Origin: Plasmodiophora brassicae
Taxonomy: Eukaryota > Endomyxa: Phytomyxea > Phytomyxea > Plasmodiophorida
Reading direction: 5' to 3'
Assembly (NCBI GenBank): GCA_036867785.1
Contig: CP145422.1
Span: 124,001 to 188,000, forward strand
Length of the DNA: 64,000 bases
Positions within the stretch are counted from its first letter, which is position 1. Every line of letters starts with the position of its first letter. Position numbers and translations under genes: made by a program. The notes under the pieces are model-generated. The model was not told where the DNA came from. It ran no database searches and saw only the letters and a program-made list of their open reading frames with translations. This document shows positions 52,985 to 62,705 of this stretch, piece after piece.

Positions 52985-54615
52985 TTACTGGACAAGCCGC
53001 TTGTGGCAAAGGCTGGACACGGCGAGGGCGAACGCAGTCATGATGGAGAACGGCGCGCCGAAATCGATGTGGTATACGCCTGTGCGCGTGCGCATCAGTG
53101 CACACGTGACGGGTGCCGACATCGTGTGATGGGTCATCACCTTTGGAGAGCTTGCCGAACTGCAGCAGGATCGAATCGGCTATCGATGGGCAGGGTGTTG
53201 AGTGCGACGAACCGGTGAGATTGCGGGTGACATACGCGTGTGGGTTCGAATCATCTGGAAGTTCTTCTTGCTGGCCGCCTTGACGTACTGCCCAAAGTCG
53301 AGGCAGTGCCCGCCGATGGCTGACGAGCGCTGTCAGTGTATCTGTGTTGAACGAGCGCCTAAAACCATCACATCACCATGGTTCCAGACGGGAGGCTTGT
53401 TGACGATATGGCTGTCATGAGTCATCTCCACCACAATGACTCACGCCACTCACCTTCCGGCATCTAGCCACCTTCCGGCACCAAGCCACGTTCCGAGACC
53501 AAGGCCTTCACCAGCCGCGCCCTGGTCCTCAGTCAGCATTCTCATGTCTACTCGATACACCGCGTGATCGGTAGTCATCGCACACTGTCGTGCACCAGCG
53601 TTGTCAGGTAGTTCTCCACAATGGCATTCCGGACGACGCGTCCTTTCGTTCAGTGTCCGGTCCAGATCGATTGTGAACTGCCTCGGCTCGGCACCCATCA
53701 TGTTCGTTTGGTATGAGATCACGCAGAGTTCCACGCGCCCGTGCACGGGCACGGGGACCTCTTCGCCAGCAACACGGACACCATCATCGTACAATGTGAA
53801 CATCGTCCCCGGCAAGTTCCCGACGAGGCTCCCAGCGTAACTCGCACCGTGTCGCTCGCATCCTTCCGTCCCTGCGCTGAACACGAACTCGGATGTCGTT
53901 GTACTGTACGTGGCAACCAACAACGGGTCATCGTTCTGGGACAGCGTGTACGATAGGCGGTCCGGGGAGCGCTCCACACGCCCGAAGAACCTTTCTTTCT
54001 GTTGCCTGGCAGGAGATCGTTGGCGAACAGATCCACTTAAGGCGAGAAGGCCGGACGACGTACTGTGTCAGTAGAACCGTCCTTGCATGGGACCTGGTGC
54101 CGGCCAGGAGGATAGATGAGTACGGGATCGAGAACGCGCCTTGTTTCAACGCATCGCCGGTGGCGATGATGGAGTTGGTATCACCCCGCTCAACATAATG
54201 CAAGGCGAGCCAGCGATAGCAATGCTCCAGCAGGTCAACGTCGTTCCACAGGCTGGCATAGTGCCCAGCCTGCATTATGGTCGACCTGGATAACCTGTCG
54301 ATGACTGTTTTTCTGCATTCGGCGAACAGCGCATCCAGACCGAGCAGACGGCTCGTGATCAGGGCGGGCAACGCATCCGCGTCATGGTCGACCTTGAAAC
54401 AATGGCACCGATCAAGACCTGCTCATCGTTCGCGACGTAAGCGAGGAGACCGGCATTGCTAACGACAGAAAAATACTGCTGATGATGCTCAGAAATACGA
54501 AGAACGCTCGATGTGAAGGAACGAAGACGTCGAATGTGCCCCGGGGGATACCCGGCATGTCTCGAAGCACGTTATCGCGAATGGCAATTCTGGCTGCGCG
54601 TGAGAATGTCGCCAT
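52985..54615 (-). CDS. Tubby-like protein with BTB/BACK-like N-terminus
   Basis: Seven exons (54615-54451, 54392-54037, 53990-53454, 53411-53377, 53319-53236, 53179-53141, 53079-52985) sum to 436 residues in phase. The C-terminal two thirds is a tubby barrel: RPSRLKFFGRVERSPDRLSY, ASYAGSLVGNLPGTMFTLYD, VELCVISYQTNMMG, IVNKPPVWNHA, LDFGQYVKAASKKNFQ, DSILLQFGKLSK and FSIMTAFALAVSSL. Tubby domains bind phosphoinositides and carry membrane cargo, often to cilia. Upstream, LLGLDALFAECRKTVIDRLS resembles the BACK/BTB region; this part and the start codon are less sure. A repeat-derived insert (GLGTWLGAGRWLDAG) lies in the middle of the barrel. Tubby domains usually sit behind F-box or disordered regions, so a BTB partner would be unusual. 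Confidence 0.85.
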
Positions 54616-55210
54616 TTGTACGCAAGTGTCACTGATTCCCGACACGCTCGACTGTGTTCGGCGTGAGCGGGAGATCAGGGCAGACGGAGGCGATCACGAA
54701 CCAACGCCTTTCCTGGCTGGGCTCGTCGCCGTCGCGTTCTCAAGTTGATCACTGTCGGACACCCTTCGTCATGTCTCGTCTGTTCGCCGTTCCGAACCAG
54801 GAGCCGGTAGAAGGCAGGCTCGCCTGACGCCATCTCTGTACTAGCAGCAAGCGTAACCCGACGAATGCCCCAACGCGGGGACCGTCCCAGAAAAGGCCAG
54901 CAGAACCTGCAGTCATACACGTCGAAACAAAACGGAAGAACCCGTGGCTGCACTCGCGGCTCGTCGTAGCTGCAGCTGGCGAGCTGCACCCTCAGCGCCT
55001 GACGTGGTTACGTAGCTCCAAGGCATGTTGCAGCAGTGGACTTACAGCTGCAGTCACGTTCACTGCGTCTACAGTGGTGAACTGCACCCCCACCCTGGTG
55101 AACTGCACCCCCCACCCTAGTGAACTGCACCCCACCCTAGTGAACTGCACCCCCTACCCACAGCGCCGCGTGGCCCGTGGGCGTCTTCACGGAGGGCACT
55201 GCGCGCGACA
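54616..55210. other. Intergenic, includes a short tandem repeat
   Basis: No supported gene. Promoter region shared by the divergent tubby and PPR genes; the tandem repeat at 55076 is listed separately. Confidence 0.4.
55076..55157. repeat. Short tandem repeat, about 4 units of 20-22 bp
   Basis: Unit GTGAACTGCACCCCCACCCT with one-base length differences in the C run. It ends 54 bp before the PPR start codon, so it lies in that gene's promoter or 5' UTR. Confidence 0.9.
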
Positions 55211-56698
55211 ATGCGCCACGGCGACAAGCGCCATGCCGTCATGGCGCGACTGCTCGTCGTTGCGTCGCGACCGTTCCACGCGACGACACGACCATCGTCG
55301 ATGGTGGACGATTTCCTGCGCAGGCCCTCGATCGGGCTGGCCGCCCGGATCCTTCTGCTCCGGGATGTCAGGCCGGATGACGGATGGACGGTGTTCTGTC
55401 GGGTGATCGATTGCCGGCTGGGCCCACGTGCGCCGTTCTTCCAGCGCATGATGGAATTCTGTAAACGGGCGCTACCCAGCAAGGCGCCCGACGTAATGCG
55501 CGCCGCCGTCTGTAATGGCATTCCTGTGAGAAGGGACGAAACGCTGTTCATGACGTTCCTGGCGGCGTGCAAACTCGCGAACCCGCCCGCTATGAAAGAG
55601 GCCATCGACCTGTACCGACAGTGCGGCCCTCGATCGCGTAACGTCATCAACAACCTCGCCGTGATGTGCCGCGCGTCCAAGCACCCGGAATCGGTCATGT
55701 TCCTTTTGTCCGACGCCATTGACAACAACGTTCAGGTCGACGCTCCCCTATTCTCCATGTTCGCGGCCGCTTGCGCTGAAGAAGAACGGCTCAGTTCGTC
55801 GGCCGGGGACGCCGCCGAACGCCTTCTCGGTCTGGTTCTTTCCAAGGGTGTTGCTATGCCCAACATCAGGGCACACGATCTCGCCAGTCTCATGCAAGCG
55901 CTGCTGCGCCAGGATCGGTTCGACGCCGCCATCAAGGCGTTCCAACTGACGAACGCGCTGGATCGCCCGCCGTCGAAGCAGATGTGCACGGTTCTCGTCA
56001 CCGAGTTAACCAGAGGCGAATGCGTTCCAGAGGCCATGGCCGTCGCTGATCTCATGTCTGGACGAGGCGTCCCTTTCACCGAGGGTGCATTGACATCGTT
56101 GGTTGTCGTTTGTGGCAGTCATGGCGCCTTCGCTTCACTCCAGAAGCTGCACGAATACGCAAGCGGGGGCCATGCGTTGTCGAAGAACGTTGGTGTCATC
56201 AATGCGTTCATCGCCGCCTATGGCAGATGTTGCCATCCGAACGAGGCGTACAAGGTGTTCCGGTCCGTTGCCATGCCAGACCCATCCACGTATGAAGCCA
56301 TGATTACGGCGTTCGTCAGGAACGGGATGGCCGACAGAGCTGACGAGGTCCTGGACGAATTCAAGGCTACAACTGGCGCGGTGACGAGGGAGGCGCTCGG
56401 CAACATAATGTCAGCGTTTGCCGAAGCGGGTCTCGTTGCCAGCGCCATGCGGCTGTTTGTCGAGATGGTGGAGCGTGACCTGCGTGCGGGCACTGCCGAG
56501 CTGGTCTGCCTTGTATCTGCCTGCGGCCGTAATCGCGACCTGGACACGCTCCACAAACTGCGACAGTTCGCCAAGCAGAACGGCCTGTTATCGGGCGAAC
56601 CGGTCACCTCTGCTTTCGCCTCCGGGTACCACCAGTGCCATGGCTCCACACCATCACGCGACGCGCCCGCGTTCGTTCGCGATCGGGAAGTCCCGTGA
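55211..56698 (+). CDS. Pentatricopeptide repeat protein without DYW domain
   Basis: An intronless 495-residue gene. The N-terminus (MARLLVVASRPFHATTRPSS within the first 30 residues) is a good mitochondrial presequence. PPR units include NVINNLAVMCRASKHPESVM, VGVINAFIAAYGRCCHPNEA, STYEAMITAFVRNGMADRAD and EALGNIMSAFAEAGLVASAM. Its N-terminal 130 residues align with the DYW-PPR at 25332 (FFQRMMEFCKRALPSKAPDV against FFQAMMSFCHRCIPGKGPHV), so the two are paralogues. It stops after the repeats; no E or DYW sequence is found downstream. It probably binds organelle RNA for stability, splicing or as a recognition partner for a separate editor. Confidence 0.9.
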   Translation: MRHGDKRHAVMARLLVVASRPFHATTRPSSMVDDFLRRPSIGLAARILLLRDVRPDDGWTVFCRVIDCRLGPRAPFFQRMMEFCKRALPSKAPDVMRAAVCNGIPVRRDETLFMTFLAACKLANPPAMKEAIDLYRQCGPRSRNVINNLAVMCRASKHPESVMFLLSDAIDNNVQVDAPLFSMFAAACAEEERLSSSAGDAAERLLGLVLSKGVAMPNIRAHDLASLMQALLRQDRFDAAIKAFQLTNALDRPPSKQMCTVLVTELTRGECVPEAMAVADLMSGRGVPFTEGALTSLVVVCGSHGAFASLQKLHEYASGGHALSKNVGVINAFIAAYGRCCHPNEAYKVFRSVAMPDPSTYEAMITAFVRNGMADRADEVLDEFKATTGAVTREALGNIMSAFAEAGLVASAMRLFVEMVERDLRAGTAELVCLVSACGRNRDLDTLHKLRQFAKQNGLLSGEPVTSAFASGYHQCHGSTPSRDAPAFVRDREVP

Positions 56699-57278
56699 CT
56701 ATTATCCGCGCTGCCGTGAAGACATACTGGGACAGGGACGAGCCTGGAAACGGGCGCGCGAATGGCGCCGTCCAGGCGGTGACGGTCTCTCGTGTGCACG
56801 TCACTGCGTCTCTTGCTTCTGCAGTGCTCCGACAGTCGAAGTTATGTACCAGGAGAAACCTTGAACAAGGGAAGGCCGATAAGAGAAGCCGGGCTGTAAT
56901 CGAGGCACGTGATAATTCACTTGTGCCGTATTCAGGACCGAATTCGTTACTACAACTTGATGGTCAGCGACTCCTGCGAAATCGTTTGCGGGTCGAGCGT
57001 GTCTTTCCTTAAACAACCGGACTTTATCTAAAATTACGTTTGACCTGCGACATCGGCCGGATTGGACCAAGCCGGCAAATTCCCTCACGACGAACGGATT
57101 GCCAGCCGGGGAAAGCACCGCAACCGGCGCAACGGCAAGCATACGAGACATCGCACGCCAGTTCCAGACCGACGAACGGAGGCTGCTGCTGGACTATTTC
57201 TGGTTGTGCCGGTAGCCCGGTACCGGAGCTGCAGTTCGTCACTGTCCACGGAGTTGTATAGTCCGACGCGTTGTCGCG
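56699..57278. other. Intergenic with one doubtful frame
   Basis: Between the PPR gene and TyrRS. The only long frame is the minus-strand one listed at 56801. Confidence 0.35.
56801..57151 (-). CDS. Hypothetical, possibly mitochondrial
   Basis: A 116-residue frame from ATG 57151. The first 30 residues (MSRMLAVAPVAVLSPAGNPF) could be a presequence. The remainder (NVILDKVRLFKERHARPAND; LQPGFSYRPSLVQGFSWYIT) is polar without a recognised motif. A divergent promoter with TyrRS would be required, only 128 bp long. Confidence 0.33.
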   Translation of the reverse strand: MSRMLAVAPVAVLSPAGNPFVVREFAGLVQSGRCRRSNVILDKVRLFKERHARPANDFAGVADHQVVVTNSVLNTAQVNYHVPRLQPGFSYRPSLVQGFSWYITSTVGALQKQETQ

Positions 57279-58547
57279 ATGGTGCACGAACCGTTGTCGG
57301 GTGGCCTGGCGAATATGTCGCCGGACGACAGGTTCGACCTGGTTCGGTCGATCGGTGAGGAGTGCGTCCAGGAGGACGAGCTTCGCGAACTGCTCAAGAC
57401 GCGAACGTCCTTCACGGCGTACGACGGGTTCGAACCGTCCGGCAGGATGCACATCGCGCAGGGCATTCTGAAGGCCATCAATGTCAACAAGCTGACGCGT
57501 TCGGGGTGCACGTTCAAGTTCTGGGTCGCTGATTTCTTCGCCAAGTTGAACCTGAAGATGGGCGGCGACATTGAGAAGATTCGCGTGGTCGGACGCTACT
57601 TCATCGAGATTTGGAAGGCGGCCGGCATGGACATGACGAACGTGGAGTTCCTGTGGGCCAGCGACATGATCAACGCGGACCCGGAGAAGTACTGGCTCCT
57701 GGTCATGGACATTGCCACAAAGTTCAACCTGACGCGCATTAAGCGCTGCTGCACGATCATGGGTCGGGATGAATCGGACGAGATGCCCGCGTCCCAGATC
57801 CTGTACCCGTGTATGCAGGCCGCCGACATCTTCTTCCTCAATGTCGATATCTGCCAGCTCGGAATGGACCAGCGCAAAGTCAACATGCTCGCCAGGGATT
57901 ACTGCAACCTGCCCAGTATCAAGGTAAGGCCCCTCTTCTTCGTTCCTTCCGTTGACGTTCGTCTAAGTCGAGTCTGCTCTCCCAGTATAAGAAGCCCATC
58001 ATCCTGTCGCACCACATGCTGATGGGTCTCAAGCAGGGCCAGGCGAAGATGAGCAAATCCGATCCCGATTCCGCGATCTTCATGGAGGACACCGTCGAGG
58101 ATGTCAACCGGAAGATCAAGAAAGGTATGACGTGCAACTCGCTTCGGTGTGCGTTTCTCATGGGTGTACACAGCGTTCTGTCCGCCGGCGCCTGCGCCGA
58201 TCGATCGGACGACGGCGAGCGAAGAGGAGATCGCCGCATGGGAGATAGCGGCTGAACTGTCGATCACGACGAACCCGTGCCTGGACTACGTGAAGCACCT
58301 GGTGATCCCCCGGTTCGGGGAGTTCGACGTGCAGCGCCCCGAGAAATACGGCGGCAACAAGACGTACACCGCGTTCGACGACGTCGTTGCCGACTACAGA
58401 TCCGGCGCCCTGAACCCGGCAGACGTCAAGGACAACCTGAAACGCCTGATCAACGTCATGATCGAGCCTGTTCGCGTCCACTTCCAGACCGACCCAGGCG
58501 CCAGAGACCTGCTGGCTCGCGTGCGCGAGATCACCGGCAAGAAATAA
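57279..58547 (+). CDS. YARS: Tyrosyl-tRNA synthetase, cytosolic type
   Basis: Charges tRNA-Tyr with tyrosine (class I, ATP-dependent). Exons 57279-57923, 57986-58124 and 58174-58547 (introns 62 and 49 nt) give 385 residues. HIGH-type motif is HIAQG in YDGFEPSGRMHIAQGILKAI; specificity region includes QAADIFFLNVDICQLGMDQR; the second class motif is KMSKS in QAKMSKSDPDSAIFMEDT. The junction IKK-AFCPPAPA is typical of eukaryotic/archaeal TyrRS. The C-terminus ends after the anticodon-binding domain (RVREITGKK), so the EMAPII-like extension of animals is absent, as in fungi. Confidence 0.96.
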
Positions 58548-58773
58548 CTGCTACCCCTACATCGGTTCATAAACGGGCGCCTACTGTCCTATGAGACGCT
58601 CCCCAGTCAAGGATCACCACTGGATGGTTGTTCATGTCTTAGTCGGCACACCTAATGACAACGGGTGAACTTGAAACCGGTCATGTTAACCATTTAAAAG
58701 TGTCGACCACTGCAAGAGCGCGATCAACGCAGGTGCAGGTGCGATGAAGAGTGTACACAATAGCAATAGTTCA

Positions 58774-60701
58774 TCACGATAGGGAAAAGTACATGGTCGG
58801 GAGGCGCGACCGCCCGTTAATCTGCAGGTCGAACGTGATCTCGTAGTCGCGTCGCGTGGATGCGAGTCGCGTTGCGCGGAACGACCCGGATAAGACGTCG
58901 CCCGCCGAGACGCCAACGGGCTCGTTGAGCATGAACACGGTCTGGCGCCAGTGCGTGTACGGATCCGAACACGATGTCCCGAGCTGAACCGGCACGTCGC
59001 AATGCGCTTCGAAGTAGACGGAGAAGGCGACGACGAGCGCGTCGAGCGTGTCGTCACGAAGGGCGCGGAACTCGAAGTCGGTGGTGAAGTCGAGGTCGCT
59101 GTCCACGACGGACGACATGCGGATCTCGCGAAGCAGGCACTCGTCCGTGATGACGCAACCGGGGGACAGCATTTCGATGGTGGGGCGTCCGGTCCCTCTT
59201 AACGACTCCAGGCTTCGGCTCGTGTCAGCGATGTCGGTCATGTCGAACCTGGACGAGGCGTGAGAAACGGGCAGCTGAACGCGATCAGCGAACGCGTTAC
59301 CCGTAGAGGTCCTTCCAGAACGACAGGGACCGATCCTGGAACGACGACGTCTCGACACCGCAGATGGACAGTGTAGCACGATCGGGGTACACCATCGTCT
59401 TGTCCACCAGGAAGCGGTCCCGAGCGACAACGACAGTGGACAGCATGGACTCGAACCTAACGAAGCCGTTGAAAATCAGCGGGCGTGGAACGGGCAGGGA
59501 GGTACGGTATCATCATCTTACAGCAAGAAATATCCCATCCATTCGGAGATGATCATGTCCACCTTACAGTCCAGCTCGACGTCCTCGACCTTGCCCTGCC
59601 GCGGCAACGCATTAGTTGACGAGAAATTAGCAATACGTTGAGGCGCTTTCCGACCTGGATCAAAGTGATGACATGGTCATATCCGTTTCGCTTAACGGCG
59701 GCGCGTGCCTTGACAATGATGTCGGCGTTATCGATCCCGATAACGCGTTTGGCTCCGCATCGCGCCGCGAAGAGCGACAGGATTCCAGAGCCACATCCAA
59801 CATCCAGGACGACCTGTTCGGCGCGATTTTCAGATTCCAACTTCGGAATATCAGATGCTTTCGTCACCTTGTCCTTGAACAGGTCCTTGTTCTTCTCGCA
59901 GAACGACATGTAGGCAACCGTTCGCGGGCGATCACGAAGCATCTCCTCATGGATGTCGACGCAGCTATACCCATCAAAATAGGATCTGTCGCGGTCAGCG
60001 ATTTGACGCTATCGAAGCACGTGTCAGGTCGAGCAAGGAATAGAAGCACACGATAGCGCGTACTTGTACGACGGTCTTGACCTTATCGTCGTCCTCCAGA
60101 TCCAGCGCTCTCCGGAACGTCGTCCTCATTTCAGCAATCTACCTCACGTAGTTAGCAGGTGAAGGTGGACAGCGAATTGCTCAGCCACACCTGTGAACGA
60201 AGCTGTGCGTTCTCGGCTTTGAGAGACTCCAGCGACACCAGTTCCGAATCGGAATCACTGGCCTCATCGAAGCAGAACAGCAAAGCATCGTTCTCTACGA
60301 CAGGCGACATGTACTTCTGGTCGTCCCAGAGAGCACGGCCATTATCAGGGACAGATTGCTGGAGAGTCTCGATGATGGCCTGGGGTGTGCAACCATCGCC
60401 AGTGCAGGATCGGATATAATTAATCAATTTGACAGTGCCGTAAAAGTCCAACTCTGCATCAACGATCAGCAAACACGGATAGGAGAGCGGAACCGCGATG
60501 GGGCGTACCGCGTTCACGGCAGAATCCACGAAAGTCAAACCCCGTTTGCTGGTGATCGTACGAGAACACCTCATCAGCACTGGGAAACGACACATCTGGG
60601 AACAGAAGGCTCTTGCACAACTCGTCATTGTCCATCATGATATCATCATCGGATGTGAAACTGTCATCGGACGGGCAGTTATCAGGGGTGGGCGGCATCA
60701 T
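58774..60701 (-). CDS. PRMT3: PRMT3-type protein arginine methyltransferase
   Basis: Transfers methyl groups from S-adenosylmethionine to arginines; PRMT3 acts on ribosomal protein uS5. Seven exons (60701-60509, 60453-60191, 60138-60064, 60008-59655, 59595-59522, 59456-59301, 59248-58774) give 529 residues; human PRMT3 has 531. The N-terminal acidic region and LDFYGTVKLINYIR, then a coiled stretch LESLKAENAQLRSQIAEMR, mark PRMT3. The catalytic domain has YFDGYSCVDIHEEMLRD, SAM site VLDVGCGSGILSLFA, double-E loop SEWMGYFLL and THW loop YTHWRQTVF. The zinc-finger region (LFPDVSFPSADEVFSYDHQQ) lacks several of the expected Cys/His ligands, so the finger may not bind zinc. Confidence 0.93.
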
Positions 60702-61006
60702 CGTCAATGTCACGCGGGTTCCCAGTCGTGGGATCAGCGGCGGACTCCGCCACGGACTCCGTGGGCGACCTGTAGGCTGTACCTACTGCACCGCGATGAT
60801 GACGGCGACGAAGTCCGAGGCCATGTTTGTACGCGCGTATGTTCTATTTAAGTCGCCCTTAAGGCATAGAGAAACGATGGTGATGCCTTTTCGAACCTTT
60901 ATGGGCGGCTGACTGGATCCCACCAAGGTGTCTCCGTGGAACGAGCCAGGGCGGTGGCCGGTGGCCCAATCAATTTGCGCGTCACTTGGGGTTTTGCTTC
61001 CGCACG

Positions 61007-62511
61007 ATGGGGATGGGCGATGCGGGCGCCAAGGCGCGTCGCGTGGCGAACTTCCAGGCAGGGCCCGCCCAACTGCCCGTGCCGGTGCTGGGGCAGGCGG
61101 CGCGCGCGATGACGGACGTGACGCCGGACGGCGCCGGCGTGTCCATTGCGGAGCTCGGCCATCGCACGGAACAGTTCGAACGTAACGGGCGGGGGGCTGC
61201 CGTGTCGCGTCCAGAAATACGTCTGACAATTCGTCGCTAGGCATTATGGATCAGACCTGCGCCGACATTCGCCGCCTGCTTCAACTGTTCGTCGGCGGCT
61301 GGCTTACTGACGAATCCGCCCCGGCTGATCTGGCGTAACCCAGGCCCGATACCCATTCGATTCTGTTCATGCCGGGTGGCGGGTCGGCTCAGTTTTCAGC
61401 TGTCCCGTTGAACCTGCTGGGCGCCACGGGCAAGGACACGGCCGATTACATTGTCACCGGGTCCTGGTCGGAGAAAGCGGCCACCGAGGCGAAGAAGTAC
61501 TGCAACGTCAACGTTGTCTACTCGGGCAAGGCGCAGGGCTATACGGACTGTCCCCAGCAAGGGCAGGCGCTGTCGTTCTCGCCCGATCCAGCGTACGTCT
61601 ACTACTGTGCGAACGAGACCGTTAACGGTTGGTTACGACGCCGGGGCCGAATGGGCGGAGCCGATATTCATGGGCCTTGTTATCGCCGCAGGTGTTGAAT
61701 ATCCCGGCGTGCCCGACTGCCCCAACGGCGTTCCACTTGTCGGCGACTTCTCGTCGACGTTCATGTCGAGGCCGTTTGCGGCCGACGATTACGCGAAGTT
61801 CGCCGTCGTCTTTGCTGGTGCCCAGAAGAACGTCGGCCCGCCTGGCATTACCATTGTCATCGTCCAGGTTGGTCGTCGTTTGTGTTCCTGCGTGTCTCCC
61901 ACGGCTGACTCTTCCATCAGAACGACATGATTGGAAAGGCGCTGGGCATTACGCCGTTGATGCTGGACTACCGAACGTTCTCAGCGCATAAGTCTTTGTA
62001 CAACACGCCACCGACGATCAGGTCGCCAGGAGTATTCGCTGCCGCGCCTGCCTGCCGATGTTCTGACACCGATCTGGATCGTCCAGCGTTTACATGGTCG
62101 GCCTCATGATGCAGTGGATCGAATCCATGGGCGGCGTGGACGCCCTGGGCAAGATTAACGACGCCAAAGCGTCGGCGCTGTACGACGCCATCGACGGGTC
62201 GCGCCTGTTCAAGTCGGTCCTGTCACCTGCATCACAGATGGTACCTGGCTTACGATTTCGGTGCCGCCAGATGCTCTGTCTCCAGAAACTGCCGAAGCCG
62301 AATGAATGTCGTCTTCACTATTAATGGCGACTGCAGCGGCGAACTGCTTCGCTCATTCCTATCCGAGGCGGAATCGAACGGCATGGTCGGCCTCGCCGGC
62401 CACAGGTCGGTTGGCGGCGTTCGTGCCTCGTTGTACAACGCCGTCTCGAAGGACAACGTCGACCAGCTCATCCAGTTCATGAAGGACTTTGAATCACGTC
62501 ACCTCCCGTGA
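61007..62511 (+). CDS. PSAT1: Phosphoserine aminotransferase
   Basis: Converts 3-phosphohydroxypyruvate and glutamate to phosphoserine, step two of serine synthesis; PLP enzyme. Seven exons (61007-61181, 61241-61286, 61344-61627, 61692-61867, 61921-62021, 62087-62221, 62286-62511) give 380 residues. Blocks: [20 protein letters not shown]-like [61 protein letters not shown] lysine in [40 protein letters not shown] and [16 protein letters not shown]. The junction at 62221/62286 is least certain, because three nearby GT sites exist; the one chosen keeps phase. All PLP contacts are present. Confidence 0.93.
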
Positions 62512-62705
62512 CGTTCTTCGGTTCCCGTAATATAGCACCGCGTGCCTGTTGTCGTTGATGCTGTAAGCCCGGAAGTCAAACGATCCGCTCTGCAACCTCT
62601 GCACCGCTCTCGTTGCTCCCTGACTGATCAGCTGAGGCGTGGGCGACATCACCCGACCGCATTTGCGAGATTCTTCACAGGTCGCCACCAGATCGTGAAT
62701 CATGC

